From Lysobacterales bacterium (GTDB lineage Bacteria; Pseudomonadota; Gammaproteobacteria; Xanthomonadales; Xanthomonadaceae): a stretch of 64,000 nucleotides of DNA. The notes below the pieces were generated by a model that saw only the letters and a program-made list of their open reading frames with translations, was not told where the DNA came from and did not search any database. The stretch covers positions 1 to 64,000 of the forward strand of contig JADCRD010000003.1 of assembly GCA_014946745.1 (NCBI GenBank), in the 5' to 3' direction. This document shows positions 36,047 to 43,438 of this stretch, one piece after another. Position numbers and translations under genes: made by a program. Within the stretch, counting starts at the first letter, position 1. Each line of letters starts with the position of its first letter.

Positions 36047-36085
36047 ACAGGCCGCTTCATCGTGATGAAGCGGCCTGTTCTTTTT
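36047..36085 (+). terminator. strong rho-independent terminator of the phospholipase operon
   Basis: A 15-bp perfect stem (ACAGGCCGCTTCATC and its complement) with a two-base apex is followed by TCTTTTT. It lies 55 bases after the stop at 35992. Confidence 0.85.
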
Positions 36086-36103
36086 GCTCGGGACTGGGTC
36101 CGA

Positions 36104-36146
36104 AGCGGGGTCCGCACACTTTCCATTACGGAGAAAGTGAACCTGA
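36104..36146. repeat. left half of a palindromic repeat, split by the IS110 element
   Basis: The sequence GCGGGGTCC...CACTTTCCATTACGG...AAAGTGAACCTGA matches the left part of the palindrome family found intact at 40509-40560. The missing right part (TGACCCCGTTATT) lies at 37646-37658, beyond the insertion sequence. Confidence 0.75.
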
Positions 36147-36235
36147 AGACTCATCGCGCCGCCCCCGACTGCTGACAGGACAGTCCAAGGTGCGGAACCT
36201 AGCTGGCTCATGTCCAGCAGCAGTAGGAGGCGGCG

Positions 36236-37252
36236 ATGACACTGTACGCAGCGATTGATCTTCATTCCAACAACGGGGTGCTGTCCGTCATCGACGAGCA
36301 GGACGAAGTGGTGTTCGAGCGACGTTTGCCGAACAGCTTGGAGCACGTGCTGCAGGCGCTTGGGCCCTTCCTCAATGCGCTGAAGGCGCTGGCGGTGGAG
36401 TCGACCTACAACTGGTACTGGCTGGTCGATGGCCTGATGGATGCCGGCGTTGATGTTCGTCTGGTGAACACGGCCGCGATTCCGCAGTACGCAGGCCTGA
36501 AGCATGGCAATGACCACACGGATGCGCGGCATCTTGCCCATCTGCTGCGCCTGAACCTGCTGCCCGAGGGCTACATCTACCCGCGTGAGCGACGCGGCGT
36601 GCGCGATCTGCTGCGACGACGCTTTCTGCTGGTTCGCCAGAGCGTGACGCTGACCAATTCGCTGCAGAGTGCGTGGTCGCGGCGTATGGGCCACGGCATC
36701 CGCACCAACGACCTGCGGCAGCTGACCGGCGAGGCGATCGAGAGCACGTTCATGGACGTTCATGAGCGCCTGGCGGTGCTGTCAGAACTCAAGCTGTTGC
36801 AGTGTTTGCACAGCCAGGTCGACCAGATGGAACGCTGGGTGCTGGAGTCGATCCGTTGCACGCCCGAACTGCAAGCGCTGCGCAGCGTGCCGGGTATCGG
36901 TGTTGTGCTCGGTAGCACCATCCTCCTGGAGACGGGCGAGATCTCACGCTTCGAAAGCGTCGGCGACTACGCCTCGTACTGCCGCATGGTCGAGAGCACG
37001 CGGCTCTCCAACGGCAAGAAGAAGGGCAGCGGCAACGCCAAGTGCGGCAACCGCTACCTGAGCTGGGCGTGGATCGAAGCCGCGAACTTCGCGATCCGCT
37101 TCAGCCCCGAGATCCGCCGCTGGTTCGATCGCAAGGCGAGCAAGAAGCCGCGCCCGGTGGCGATCAAATCCGTGGCCCACAAGCTGGCACGCGCCGGCTA
37201 CCACCTGATCAAAGACGGAGGCCACTTCGATGTGAAGCGGGCGTTCGGCTAA
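36236..37252 (+). CDS. IS110-family transposase
   Basis: A 338-residue serine/DEDD recombinase. The N-terminal RuvC-like DEDD domain shows AIDLHSNNG (first Asp), AVESTYNWYWLVDGL (Glu) and NDHTDARHLAHLLR (Asp pair). The C-terminal Transposase_20 domain has LRSVPGIGVVLGSTILLETGEISRF, and the segment near SYCRMVESTRLSNGKKKG holds the active-site serine region. Length is normal and the frame is intact, so the element may be active. GGAGG precedes the ATG. Confidence 0.93.
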   Translation: MTLYAAIDLHSNNGVLSVIDEQDEVVFERRLPNSLEHVLQALGPFLNALKALAVESTYNWYWLVDGLMDAGVDVRLVNTAAIPQYAGLKHGNDHTDARHLAHLLRLNLLPEGYIYPRERRGVRDLLRRRFLLVRQSVTLTNSLQSAWSRRMGHGIRTNDLRQLTGEAIESTFMDVHERLAVLSELKLLQCLHSQVDQMERWVLESIRCTPELQALRSVPGIGVVLGSTILLETGEISRFESVGDYASYCRMVESTRLSNGKKKGSGNAKCGNRYLSWAWIEAANFAIRFSPEIRRWFDRKASKKPRPVAIKSVAHKLARAGYHLIKDGGHFDVKRAFG

Positions 37253-37645
37253 GCACACCGGCGGCGCCTGAGGTCGGAACATGGGGTTGGTTTGCAACCA
37301 CCAGATCTGAATGATCCAGGCGTCGTCGGACCCGATTCAAAGGCAGGGGCCGCCTGCCCGGCGAGCCAACGAAGGGTTGGACGCGCACCGCGCGAACCAC
37401 GTTACCTGTGCAGCCAAAACCGGCCACATGGACGCCAGGGCAGAACCGATGAGTGTTTGGGGCAGCGATGCCTGGGGCTCCCGAAGGAGCCTAGATCCAA
37501 AATGGTGACTGGTGCGGCCAAGAGCCGCAGCCACACGTGAACACAGGCGGGGACGGTCAAGCCAAGAGCGGGTCAGCAGGAATAGAGAGAAGCCCGGGAA
37601 GCGGGAGGAGTTTTGTCAGCCCTGTTGACACGGGCGGCGCAATGG
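37253..37645 (+). ncRNA. candidate guide (seek/bridge) RNA region of the IS110 element
   Basis: About 390 non-coding bases between the transposase stop and the right end. It has several local inverted repeats, such as GGGCTCCCGAAGGAGCC near 37479-37495 and AGCCCGGGAAGCGGG near 37590. The string AATGGTGAC at 37501-37509 repeats the element's right junction (AATGG-TGACC at 37641-37650), as a donor-guide loop would. The position fits IS1111-type guide RNAs. Exact RNA ends cannot be set from sequence alone. Confidence 0.5.
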
Positions 37646-37658
37646 TGACCCCGTTATT
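37646..37658. repeat. right half of the palindromic repeat split by the IS
   Basis: TGACCCCGTTATT continues the palindrome interrupted at 36146. It abuts the stop codon region of the next gene (GTTAGCC at 37660-37666). Confidence 0.7.
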
Positions 37659-37660
37659 TG

Positions 37661-38134
37661 TTAGCCTCGTTTGCCTCTAGATCGTTCGCAATCGCTGTAG
37701 AAGCTTTCAATGAGACCTACGGTCTCGCCTTGGAACCTCAGTGTCCAACCCAACATCTGAGCGACGCCGGCATCTAGCAAGGAAATCCCTTGGGATGAGC
37801 GAAAAATCATGTAATCGCCAATGGCTGTTTTCCCTTCTTCTACTGTGTAATTGAGTTTGCCTACGAGTTCCTGCTTCAGTGAAGTCAGATCCCCCGTTCC
37901 TTTGTGGATTGAAACGGTGCCATTCTCCGGCGCATTGTAGAAATAGAAGTGCGATACGGTTGAATCTTGGCCTAGGCTGAGCGCATAACCCTCAGGAAGT
38001 GAAAACTGGCACTCCTGAATGTCTATCATTAGGCTTGCCGAGGCATTCGTACAGAAAGCGAGCGTCAGAATGAGCACGTTGGCCCAACGCTGAGTGGATG
38101 TTCCAATTCTTGCGTGCACAAATAGCTCTCTCAA
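37661..38134 (-). CDS. hypothetical exported protein, cassette-borne
   Basis: A 157-residue protein of unknown family. After about 18 polar residues it has a hydrophobic signal-like stretch (VLILTLAFCTNASASLM); a start nearer this stretch is possible. The mature part (IQECQFSLPEGYALSLG, HFYFYNAPENGTVSIHKG) is beta-rich. GC is clearly lower than in core genes. The stop codon (TTA at 37661) lies within GTTAGCC, which resembles an integron core site. Outermost unit of the minus-strand array. Confidence 0.6.
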   Translation of the reverse strand: MRELFVHARIGTSTQRWANVLILTLAFCTNASASLMIDIQECQFSLPEGYALSLGQDSTVSHFYFYNAPENGTVSIHKGTGDLTSLKQELVGKLNYTVEEGKTAIGDYMIFRSSQGISLLDAGVAQMLGWTLRFQGETVGLIESFYSDCERSRGKRG

Positions 38135-38585
38135 AGAGAAGGTGCGCGAGGGGTTGGACTAGAGTGCGAGCCAAGATGTGGCAAAGCAAGACTCGACCCC
38201 GGTTTTGCTTATGACCCCGGTTTTGCTTAGGTGTTGACTTCGAGATCTAGACGCCTACTCTCAAAGCTCGTATGTGTGCCATTAACTTGCACGGCCAAAC
38301 GATAGGAGCAGCCGGAACGGGGTCAGGTACACTTCCCGTTACGGAGAAACTGAACCTGATCCCGTAACTCGTGGTCGGGTTCGTTCGCTATCGCGAACAA
38401 GGTGAACCTGACCCCGTTCTTGCCGGGACAGTTTTTGTGATGACACATCAAGCGCCTTCAGTTATCGGATGATCACACCAATGACGGCGGGCAGGCTTAG
38501 GGCCAAAATCTGCCAACGACCACGCCACGCATGTGGCAAAAACAAGGCCTGCCTCCGGATTCTCGGAATCCGAAAACAGGAATAA
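38135..38585. other. intergenic with two palindromic repeats
   Basis: About 450 bases between two cassette-like genes. It holds a doubled GACCCCGGTTTTGCTTA string (near 38197-38231), the palindromes at 38315-38418, and a CGGATTC-TC-GGAATCCG hairpin near 38556. No gene was seen. Confidence 0.6.
38315..38418. repeat. two adjacent copies of the GACCCCGTT palindrome family
   Basis: 38315-38366 reads GAACGGGGTCAGGT...TTACGGAGAAACTGAACC...TGATCCCGTA. 38373-38418 reads GTCGGGTTCG...GTGAACCTGACCCCGTTC. Both are imperfect inverted repeats of the same family as 40509-40560. Confidence 0.75.
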
Positions 38586-38957
38586 CTAGGCCGGTTCGCC
38601 GGCCTGCGGAAGATCTATCGTTAGATAAATGCGCTGCAAGAATAGCTGCTCGGCCAAGTCGATCGGAACCGCAAATCCATCCGGGTCAGCAACTGCTGAA
38701 AGCTTGACGGACACATCCGGGTCCAATGCAAGAAGTGCTGGCCGCTTTTCCTCGAACCAGGAGACAATTTGTTGAAGCGGCGACGTGGGCGGCTCCGCAG
38801 ACACCACCCAGTCACGCATCCAGATCGATTGTCGCCGGATGAGGCCACTCGGGCGCGCCGTACCCAAGGCATGCTCCTTAAGACGACTCTCACCGAGTAC
38901 AGCTTCCAGAGCGGCAAGATCCGCATTGGGAGAGTTGACGATCAAAGTGGCGCGCAT
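38586..38957 (-). CDS. hypothetical protein, possibly DUF4279-like, cassette-borne
   Basis: A 123-residue cytosolic protein. The layout (RATLIVNSPNADLAALEAVLG, then RDWVVSAEPPTSPLQQIVSWFEEKR, and FLQRIYLTIDLP at the end) resembles DUF4279-type proteins, which start with a strand followed by a pair-wise helix and end in a strand. The match is by pattern only. Its start codon lies 7 bases from an aadA-type attC-like site (38964-39025), consistent with being the first gene of an integron cassette. Confidence 0.6.
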   Translation of the reverse strand: MRATLIVNSPNADLAALEAVLGESRLKEHALGTARPSGLIRRQSIWMRDWVVSAEPPTSPLQQIVSWFEEKRPALLALDPDVSVKLSAVADPDGFAVPIDLAEQLFLQRIYLTIDLPQAGEPA

Positions 38958-38963
38958 TTTTGC

Positions 38964-39025
38964 TTACCTAAACTAGAGTAAGGCCGCGCCGCGATGCGGA
39001 GCCGGCTTGGATAATCAAAAAGTCG
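38964..39025 (-). repeat. attC-like site (aadA type), degenerate
   Basis: In plus orientation CTAAACTAGAGTAAGG is followed by CCGCGCCGCGATGCGGAGCC and GGCTTGGATAATC. This tracks the reverse complement of a classical 60-bp attC (CTAAC...GAGTTAAG, CCGCGCCGCGAAGCGGCGTC, GGCTTGAACGAATTG) nearly position by position. The GTTAGAC core at the right end has decayed to AAAAGTC. It lies directly upstream of the minus-strand gene ending at 38957. Confidence 0.65.
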
Positions 39026-39103
39026 GGGGTCAGAAAGATCCGAGTACAGCTCTTGTCTTGCCACATCATTCTCCTGACCATCGGCGCGCGAGCCGTCTGA
39101 TCG

Positions 39104-39171
39104 GAACGGGGTCGATCGGAACTGAGCCACGGGCACTTTCCATTACGGAAAAGTGAACCTGATCCCGTTAT
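39104..39171. repeat. GACCCCGTT-family palindromic repeat
   Basis: GAACGGGGTCGATC at the left and AAGTGAACCTGATCCCGTTA at the right, with CACTTTCCATTACGG between. An imperfect inverted repeat of the family shared by seven places in 36.1-42.5 kb. Confidence 0.75.
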
Positions 39172-39270
39172 TCAGTGCTACAAAGCTAGACTAGACCCCA
39201 AGCTCCGCGATGAAATCAAGCTGACCCACGTGGAAAAACAATATAACTCCGTATTCCTCCCTCGGATTGC

Positions 39271-39320
39271 CGGGAACGGGATCCGCCTGACCATCAGTTG
39301 CGGGGAAATGAGCCTGACCC
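39271..39320. repeat. degenerate GACCCCGTT-family palindrome
   Basis: GGAACGGGATCCGCCTGACC and GGGGAAATGAGCCTGACCC keep the layout with more changes. It sits 23 bases downstream of the stop of the minus-strand gene ending at 39344. Confidence 0.5.
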
Positions 39321-39343
39321 AAACGTGAGGCAGCCTTGCGACC

Positions 39344-39562
39344 TCAGTCGCCATAGCGTGTTACCAGTGCGGTGCGAGCCTGGTCCAACAGCGCCGCATA
39401 CTCTGGGTGGAAGGGCTCCGCAAGCTGCTTTTCGAGTACGCCCGCCAAGGCCCAGAGCGCGTTGCGCTCGGGAACCTCAACGACCGCATCAAGCCGCTCC
39501 GATGCGAGTAGCCCGAACAACACTAGAGCTACGTCGTCCTCAATTGTTAGCTGGACCGCCAC
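39344..39562 (-). CDS. small hypothetical protein, cassette-borne
   Basis: A 72-residue protein without recognised family (AVQLTIEDDVALVLFGLLAS, FHPEYAALLDQARTALVTRY). GTG at 39562 is chosen because AGGGAG precedes it by five bases. The start lies inside the 3' end of the upstream gene (39540-39779), overlapping by 23 bases, so translation is probably coupled. Mostly helical and acidic. An upstream open frame to 39625 lacks a better start. Confidence 0.55.
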   Translation of the reverse strand: MAVQLTIEDDVALVLFGLLASERLDAVVEVPERNALWALAGVLEKQLAEPFHPEYAALLDQARTALVTRYGD

Positions 39563-39779
39563 GATGACTCCCTGATGCTGCCAAACGGTTAGCTTGCAGC
39601 AGCAGGGCAGCAACGACTGCGACAACCTGACCGAGTGCGAATCCTACGAGGACAGGCAAAAGTGCCTGCTCGACGCTTGCGAAGTGCGCAAACAGCCCGC
39701 CGGCGAGAGCGCCAACACTGCCACCGAGAAGCAACTGATTACGCCTGGAACCCATCCATGCCATCTCTACAACCTCCAT
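39540..39779 (-). CDS. small glycine-rich two-helix membrane protein, cassette-borne
   Basis: A 79-residue protein with two hydrophobic segments (LLLGGSVGALAGGLFAHFAS and LLPVLVGFALGQVVAVVAALLL) joined by a short loop. It resembles small holin-like or glycine-zipper proteins, but no family is assigned. Its ATG at 39779 lies five bases from the attC-like site 39784-39878, as expected for a cassette gene. It overlaps the following 72-residue gene. Confidence 0.6.
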   Translation of the reverse strand: MEVVEMAWMGSRRNQLLLGGSVGALAGGLFAHFASVEQALLPVLVGFALGQVVAVVAALLLQANRLAASGSHRGGPANN

Positions 39780-39783
39780 TCAT

Positions 39784-39878
39784 GTACAACCTAGCGCCGT
39801 GTTAACCGGCCCGCGGCCGAGAGTGTTCGGTTCATTCGAAGCATGTCCCCGCAGGTCCGGTTGAACACAGAGTTAGAC
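39784..39878 (-). repeat. attC-like recombination site
   Basis: A 95-base imperfect hairpin. The right arm CCGCAGGTCCGGTTGAACAC ends in the perfect core GTTAGAC (39872-39878). The left arm begins GTACAAC (one mismatch to RYYYAAC) and runs CTAGCGCCGTGTTAACCGGC then CCGCGG. The arms pair apart from extra bases, as in attC. The stop codon of the gene at 39873 lies inside the core site, typical of cassettes. Confidence 0.75.
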
Positions 39879-40364
39879 GAAAGCTCGAAGAGCGCGCGAA
39901 ATTCGGGCTGTATGCCGTGAAACGGAGGGCCAAAACCAGGCCTCCGGCGACCCGAGCTCTGGGCTTGTTGGGAACCACTTCAACGCACGCTTCTGGGAAT
40001 TGGCGCTAATGGAGGACGCGACCGTACTTGTGCCCCGAGCAAGAAGTTGGATCCACACCAATCCCCAACCCGAGAGCGCATGCCGGAATGAGCCAGCAGG
40101 AAAACCCGGCCCCTTCAGATCAATGCGGCGCTCCTGAACTTCCCCAAACATGTCTGGGTAGCGCAGGCCAAGATGAATGAGTGGGCCTCTCACACCAGAG
40201 CGCGCTTCCTCACAGTAAGAAAGCAACTCGTCCATGTTCGTGAATCGTCTGAGCTTCTCACCAATTGATGAATAGGCCTCCACGATCTCGGGTTCAGGGA
40301 ACGCGAAGATCGCTTCACACACTTTGCGAATCGCGCCTTCTGGGACTGCAGAATAGGTAGGCAT
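39873..40364 (-). CDS. hypothetical protein, cassette-borne
   Basis: A 163-residue protein of unknown family. ATG at 40364 (PTYSAVPEGAIRKVCEAIFA...) is preferred to the frame's first ATG at 40403. The N-terminal half is helical (PEIVEAYSSIGEKLRRFTNMDELLSY). The C-terminal part (SPELGSPEAWFWPSVSRHTA) reads less like a natural protein and may reflect decay or frame drift after about residue 95. The stop is embedded in an attC-like core. The 52-base leader shares about two thirds of its positions with that of the gene at 42530-43438. Confidence 0.5.
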   Translation of the reverse strand: MPTYSAVPEGAIRKVCEAIFAFPEPEIVEAYSSIGEKLRRFTNMDELLSYCEEARSGVRGPLIHLGLRYPDMFGEVQERRIDLKGPGFPAGSFRHALSGWGLVWIQLLARGTSTVASSISANSQKRALKWFPTSPELGSPEAWFWPSVSRHTARISRALRAFV

Positions 40365-40416
40365 CTTTCGTCTACTCAATGTGGACGTCAAAGTGACGTC
40401 CAATCTGTCTTATAAC
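40365..40416 (-). repeat. cassette-boundary leader with hairpin (attC-like?)
   Basis: GGACGTC-AAAGT-GACGTCC hairpin preceded by TCTACTCAATGT and followed by AATCTGTCTTATAAC. The same length, ends and AATCTGTC block occur before the gene at 43438. It may be a degenerate attC or a shared promoter. Confidence 0.4.
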
Positions 40417-40508
40417 TCGGGCCCCAACCCGCACGAACCCAAAAATCACCAGCAGTTTCAGCGCACTTCGTCCGGCCAGCGGAACAATCTGCGGCCGGAA
40501 ATGGCGGA

Positions 40509-40560
40509 AATGGGGTCGGGTTCACTATCTATTGCGGAGAAAGTGAACCTGACCCCGTTA
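40509..40560. repeat. GACCCCGTT-family palindromic repeat (best copy)
   Basis: AATGGGGTCGGGTTCACT pairs with AGTGAACCTGACCCCGTT around a central ATCTATTGCGGAGA. The right end abuts the stop codon of the OLD-type nuclease gene at 40561. Confidence 0.85.
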
Positions 40561-42432
40561 TTAGCTAGTCTGTGTACTTTGTGCAAGGGCGAAATTAATG
40601 CGCTTCGGCACGTCATCATCTTTACCAAGGGCTATAGGAAAACCTCCAATCTCGAGAATCGCGCTCTCAATGGAAACGACAAGTTTGTCACCTTCAACCG
40701 CCAACCCGAATACTCTCGATCGCTCACCCAGTATGCTTCTGGCCAGCACATTGAAGCTTGTTGATGTGTCGCCGCTCTTGAATCTCTCGTGCGCGGGTGC
40801 AACAACCGAAAGCAACAGATCTCTCAACGCATCGGCTTCACAAATAATTTCCGCCCCTGAAGCATATTTAATGCATCGCGCCACGTCCGAATAGGTGGCA
40901 TAAACATCTTGAGGCGAAAGCTGATTTAGGCTGTCGACTTCAATTACGGCAGCAGCTGGCTTACCAATCGAATTCAACTTGTCAGGCGCAAGGTAGTAGG
41001 ACTCAATTGAGCCTCTGCGAAGAACGAAAAGACCACTCTGCTCCAACAAGTCAAGCAAGGCAATGAGTCTAGCCCTCATGCTTGTCCACGCGTCATCAGA
41101 TGCCAGCTTCGACAAACCCATGTCAGAGGTAGTGAAAAGCGCACAGAAAGCAGATCGGCGCTTTGCCTTTGTATCTTCACCACTCTTCCGGTTTATCCAA
41201 TATGGATGGACTTCGGCGAGTGAAGAAATCTCATCCCATCGGCTGTCCACCAATTTGCAGAAGTCAGCGTGTATCGTGCCGGCCATTTGGTTTGCGGACG
41301 CAAATCCTGACGAAATCGCACGTTGATCCGCTAGGGGATTTTCACTGAGGTAGGAGGTGACAAGATCGACTCCATCTGCAATACCATCTGCGTCTGTCAG
41401 TGAAACCGGAGTCTTTCCCAAAAGACGCAGCAACTTGCAAACGATCGGCATCTGGTCTTTACCGATAACAGGAAGCAGTTGCGATCCAGCAGCCTCCAGG
41501 TGCATATCTAACTTGCGCGCAAGCGAGCTACATATGATTACGTCAGATGGCCCTTCAACCAACAGAGGCCGCTTAGAAAACAGCGATAGTTTATGTTCTT
41601 GACCGAGGCGTGCGACTAGGTTCTGAATCTTTCTGTTTTTCAGTTCGCCCGCATCGGCCGGAATTTGAACGGGATCGGTCATAAGGTCATAGCAAAAGAC
41701 TAGCGATAGCAGGTCCTCAGGGCTATGAATTTGAATCATCTCTGTTGAATGTGTGGCGATGATTACAATCTTTTTGTTTTTCTCTGCTGCTGGATCCCCC
41801 GAAACGCTAATTATCTCATTTAGAAGAAAAGCCTGCAGCTGAGGATGCAAGGACACCTCGGGTTCATCCAGAAGAAGTGCCCCCACATCATCATCATAAA
41901 GCGCGGCCAATACTCCAACCAATTGCATAAGGCCCGACGCTTCTCGGCCAGACGAATACGGCTCAACTTGGATATCCAATCGAGAAAACGATACGCTAAG
42001 GTTTCCTCCATCCCAGTCGATTAGGACATCACGCTTGAAGAGTTTACGCAATCTCTCCTGAATTTTTATCAAGATGTCAGCGCGCTCTGCAAGGGTTTGA
42101 AAATCCCCCGTTAAGGTTTCCATCTTGTGCCTAAGCTTTCCCTCACGTTTACTGCCATAGATTGCTTGATCGTAATTCGGTGAGCCCCCGCGTTGCCCGT
42201 CGTAGTCTGACCTAAACTGTTCCAGCAACCCCATTCGGCCAGCGGAAAGGAAACGGACATGTTTGCCGTTCATGTGTTCACTAAGACTTTGCTTAAGCCC
42301 CCTCAAAAGGTGCGTCTTGCCGGCTCCGTTTGGTCCAAGGAGCACCGTAAGCCCGCGGTGCAACGTGAGTTTGCGAGTGAACTTGCCATTGTGGCTCTGG
42401 ATTTCTGCCGCCAGTTCTATAGGAAAGCTCAC
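40561..42432 (-). CDS. OLD-family ATPase/TOPRIM nuclease, cassette-borne
   Basis: A 623-residue ABC-type ATPase with a C-terminal TOPRIM nuclease domain. Walker A is LLGPNGAGKTHLL (about 32-44). A signature-like EPYSSGREASGLMQL (Q/S region) precedes Walker B ALLLDEPEVSLHP, and the H-loop is IIATHSTEM. TOPRIM motifs are LLVEGPSDVIIC (Glu) and VSLTDADG (Asp-x-Asp). OLD-type nucleases occur in Gabija, PARIS and retron defence, or alone. No reverse transcriptase, UvrD helicase or AriB partner is adjacent. GTG at 42432 was chosen for the GAGG eight bases upstream. GC is near 48 percent, well below core genes, indicating transfer. Confidence 0.85.
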   Translation of the reverse strand: MSFPIELAAEIQSHNGKFTRKLTLHRGLTVLLGPNGAGKTHLLRGLKQSLSEHMNGKHVRFLSAGRMGLLEQFRSDYDGQRGGSPNYDQAIYGSKREGKLRHKMETLTGDFQTLAERADILIKIQERLRKLFKRDVLIDWDGGNLSVSFSRLDIQVEPYSSGREASGLMQLVGVLAALYDDDVGALLLDEPEVSLHPQLQAFLLNEIISVSGDPAAEKNKKIVIIATHSTEMIQIHSPEDLLSLVFCYDLMTDPVQIPADAGELKNRKIQNLVARLGQEHKLSLFSKRPLLVEGPSDVIICSSLARKLDMHLEAAGSQLLPVIGKDQMPIVCKLLRLLGKTPVSLTDADGIADGVDLVTSYLSENPLADQRAISSGFASANQMAGTIHADFCKLVDSRWDEISSLAEVHPYWINRKSGEDTKAKRRSAFCALFTTSDMGLSKLASDDAWTSMRARLIALLDLLEQSGLFVLRRGSIESYYLAPDKLNSIGKPAAAVIEVDSLNQLSPQDVYATYSDVARCIKYASGAEIICEADALRDLLLSVVAPAHERFKSGDTSTSFNVLARSILGERSRVFGLAVEGDKLVVSIESAILEIGGFPIALGKDDDVPKRINFALAQSTQTS

Positions 42433-42469
42433 TTTCGTTACCTCGTAACGCTTCTCGAAACTTGCAGGG

Positions 42470-42518
42470 AATGGAGTCAAGTTGCTTTACTATGTGGGAA
42501 GAACTGAACCTGACCCCT
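42470..42518. repeat. degenerate GACCCCGTT-family palindrome
   Basis: AATGGAGTCAAGTTGCTTTA and GAAGAACTGAACCTGACCCC keep the inverted-repeat layout. It lies between the OLD-type gene and the stop of the 302-residue gene. Confidence 0.6.
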
Positions 42519-42529
42519 TTGCCGCATGG

Positions 42530-43438
42530 TTAGAAGTCGATTTCCGACTGAGTATGCCGTGTCGGCGGAACCACTTCGATGACGTGTAGCACGGTGTGCA
42601 CAACATGAACCACCTCACCGGTGTGACCATACGACACCTCTTGCCGCATGCGAACTCGCAGAGAATCGCCGGGGCGAACGGATTCCTCGCCGTTCTGAAA
42701 GCGAACAAGCCAATCATGATCTGCAATGGCAGCTTCAATTGAGTGGCCTGAGTACTTAAATGCCCACTTCGACCTGCCCAGGTAGTCAGGCTTCTTCACC
42801 TTGACGATGCGCGTATCCTCTGAAGCGAGGATTTCGCTTGTTAGAATCTCGCGAATCATCACTTCGTCAATGTGGAGACCTCGCGGAATCTCGACCTTTC
42901 CCATGGGGCTTTCGTAGAACACAACGTCTCGCTCGTCCAGGTAATGGACGGCGATCTGCAACTGGTTTAGATGCTCCAACAGCTGGTCTGTGCTGATAGG
43001 TTCGTACGCTGGAATCTCTCGAACACCGGTACGCTCTGCCAAAGTCTGCAGCTCGCCCTCAAGCGCTCGAACCTGCTGGATACTCTCAATCTTTTCGTTT
43101 TTGCCAAGCCACTCGATGACGCGGTACTTCGCTTTGACCAGGAAGTGCCCGATGATTTTCTTCGCATCGAGCTCGGATAGCGGACCATCCGGTATGGACG
43201 ACAGGACGTTTCGAAGCCTCGATCTTATGGAGCCGGCAGTGATCTCTTCGAGTACGAGCTCAGTCGCCGCATCCCGGCCAAAGACACCAACCAGCTGCTT
43301 GTCGAGCGCGGCGAAGGTATCTACCAACAGTGCCATGGATTGAAAGACGCGTGACGGGCGCCCTTCCGACTTAGCGAAGTCCAAGTAGATCGCGAACCCT
43401 GAAGGCTCTTCGGTGGGGATTACCATGATCTCTGGCAT
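42530..43438 (-). CDS. hypothetical protein of cassette array (302 aa)
   Basis: A 302-residue cytosolic protein with no assigned family. The N-terminal half is helical (ALLVDTFAALDKQLVGVFG, LLEEITAGSIRSRLRNVLSS-like). The C-terminal third is beta-rich and ends in a strand pair (PGDSLRVRMRQEVSYGHTGE, VVHVVHTVLHVIEVVPPT). Possible roles include DNA-linked sensing or immunity, but nothing in the sequence proves this. The stop overlaps GTTAGAA and the leader contains TTCTAAC, so the unit is bounded by matching core-like sites. It is upstream of the OLD-type nuclease on the same strand, 97 bases away. Confidence 0.6.
   Translation of the reverse strand: MPEIMVIPTEEPSGFAIYLDFAKSEGRPSRVFQSMALLVDTFAALDKQLVGVFGRDAATELVLEEITAGSIRSRLRNVLSSIPDGPLSELDAKKIIGHFLVKAKYRVIEWLGKNEKIESIQQVRALEGELQTLAERTGVREIPAYEPISTDQLLEHLNQLQIAVHYLDERDVVFYESPMGKVEIPRGLHIDEVMIREILTSEILASEDTRIVKVKKPDYLGRSKWAFKYSGHSIEAAIADHDWLVRFQNGEESVRPGDSLRVRMRQEVSYGHTGEVVHVVHTVLHVIEVVPPTRHTQSEIDF

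Larger units (their letters stand above)
36147..37648 (+). mobile_element. IS110-family insertion sequence (IS1111-like layout)
   Basis: About 1.5 kb bounded by the two halves of a palindromic repeat, with TGA present at both junctions. It contains one DEDD transposase gene (36236-37252). The left non-coding part is about 89 bases and the right about 394 bases. A long downstream region is the arrangement of the IS1111 subgroup, whose guide (seek/bridge) RNA lies after the transposase. No terminal inverted repeats are obvious, as expected for IS110. Confidence 0.8.
38958..39343. other. intergenic with an attC-like site and two palindromes
   Basis: About 386 bases. Contains the attC-like site at 38964-39025 and palindromic repeats at 39104-39171 and 39271-39320. 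No gene was seen. Confidence 0.6.

Noticed and set aside
35048..36763. Minus-strand open frame of 571 codons spanning a terminator and the IS110 gene
   Set aside because: It crosses a strong terminator, a mobile-element boundary and two unrelated genes, so it cannot be a natural gene.
38197..38231. Doubled GACCCCGGTTTTGCTTA string as an att site
   Set aside because: A short direct repeat of 17 bases, without an integrase or a matching distant copy. It is more likely local slippage within the repeat-rich gap.
40561..43438. Retron, Gabija or PARIS system built around the OLD-type nuclease
   Set aside because: No reverse transcriptase, UvrD-like helicase or AriB-like gene is adjacent. Only a stand-alone or novel pairing can be proposed.
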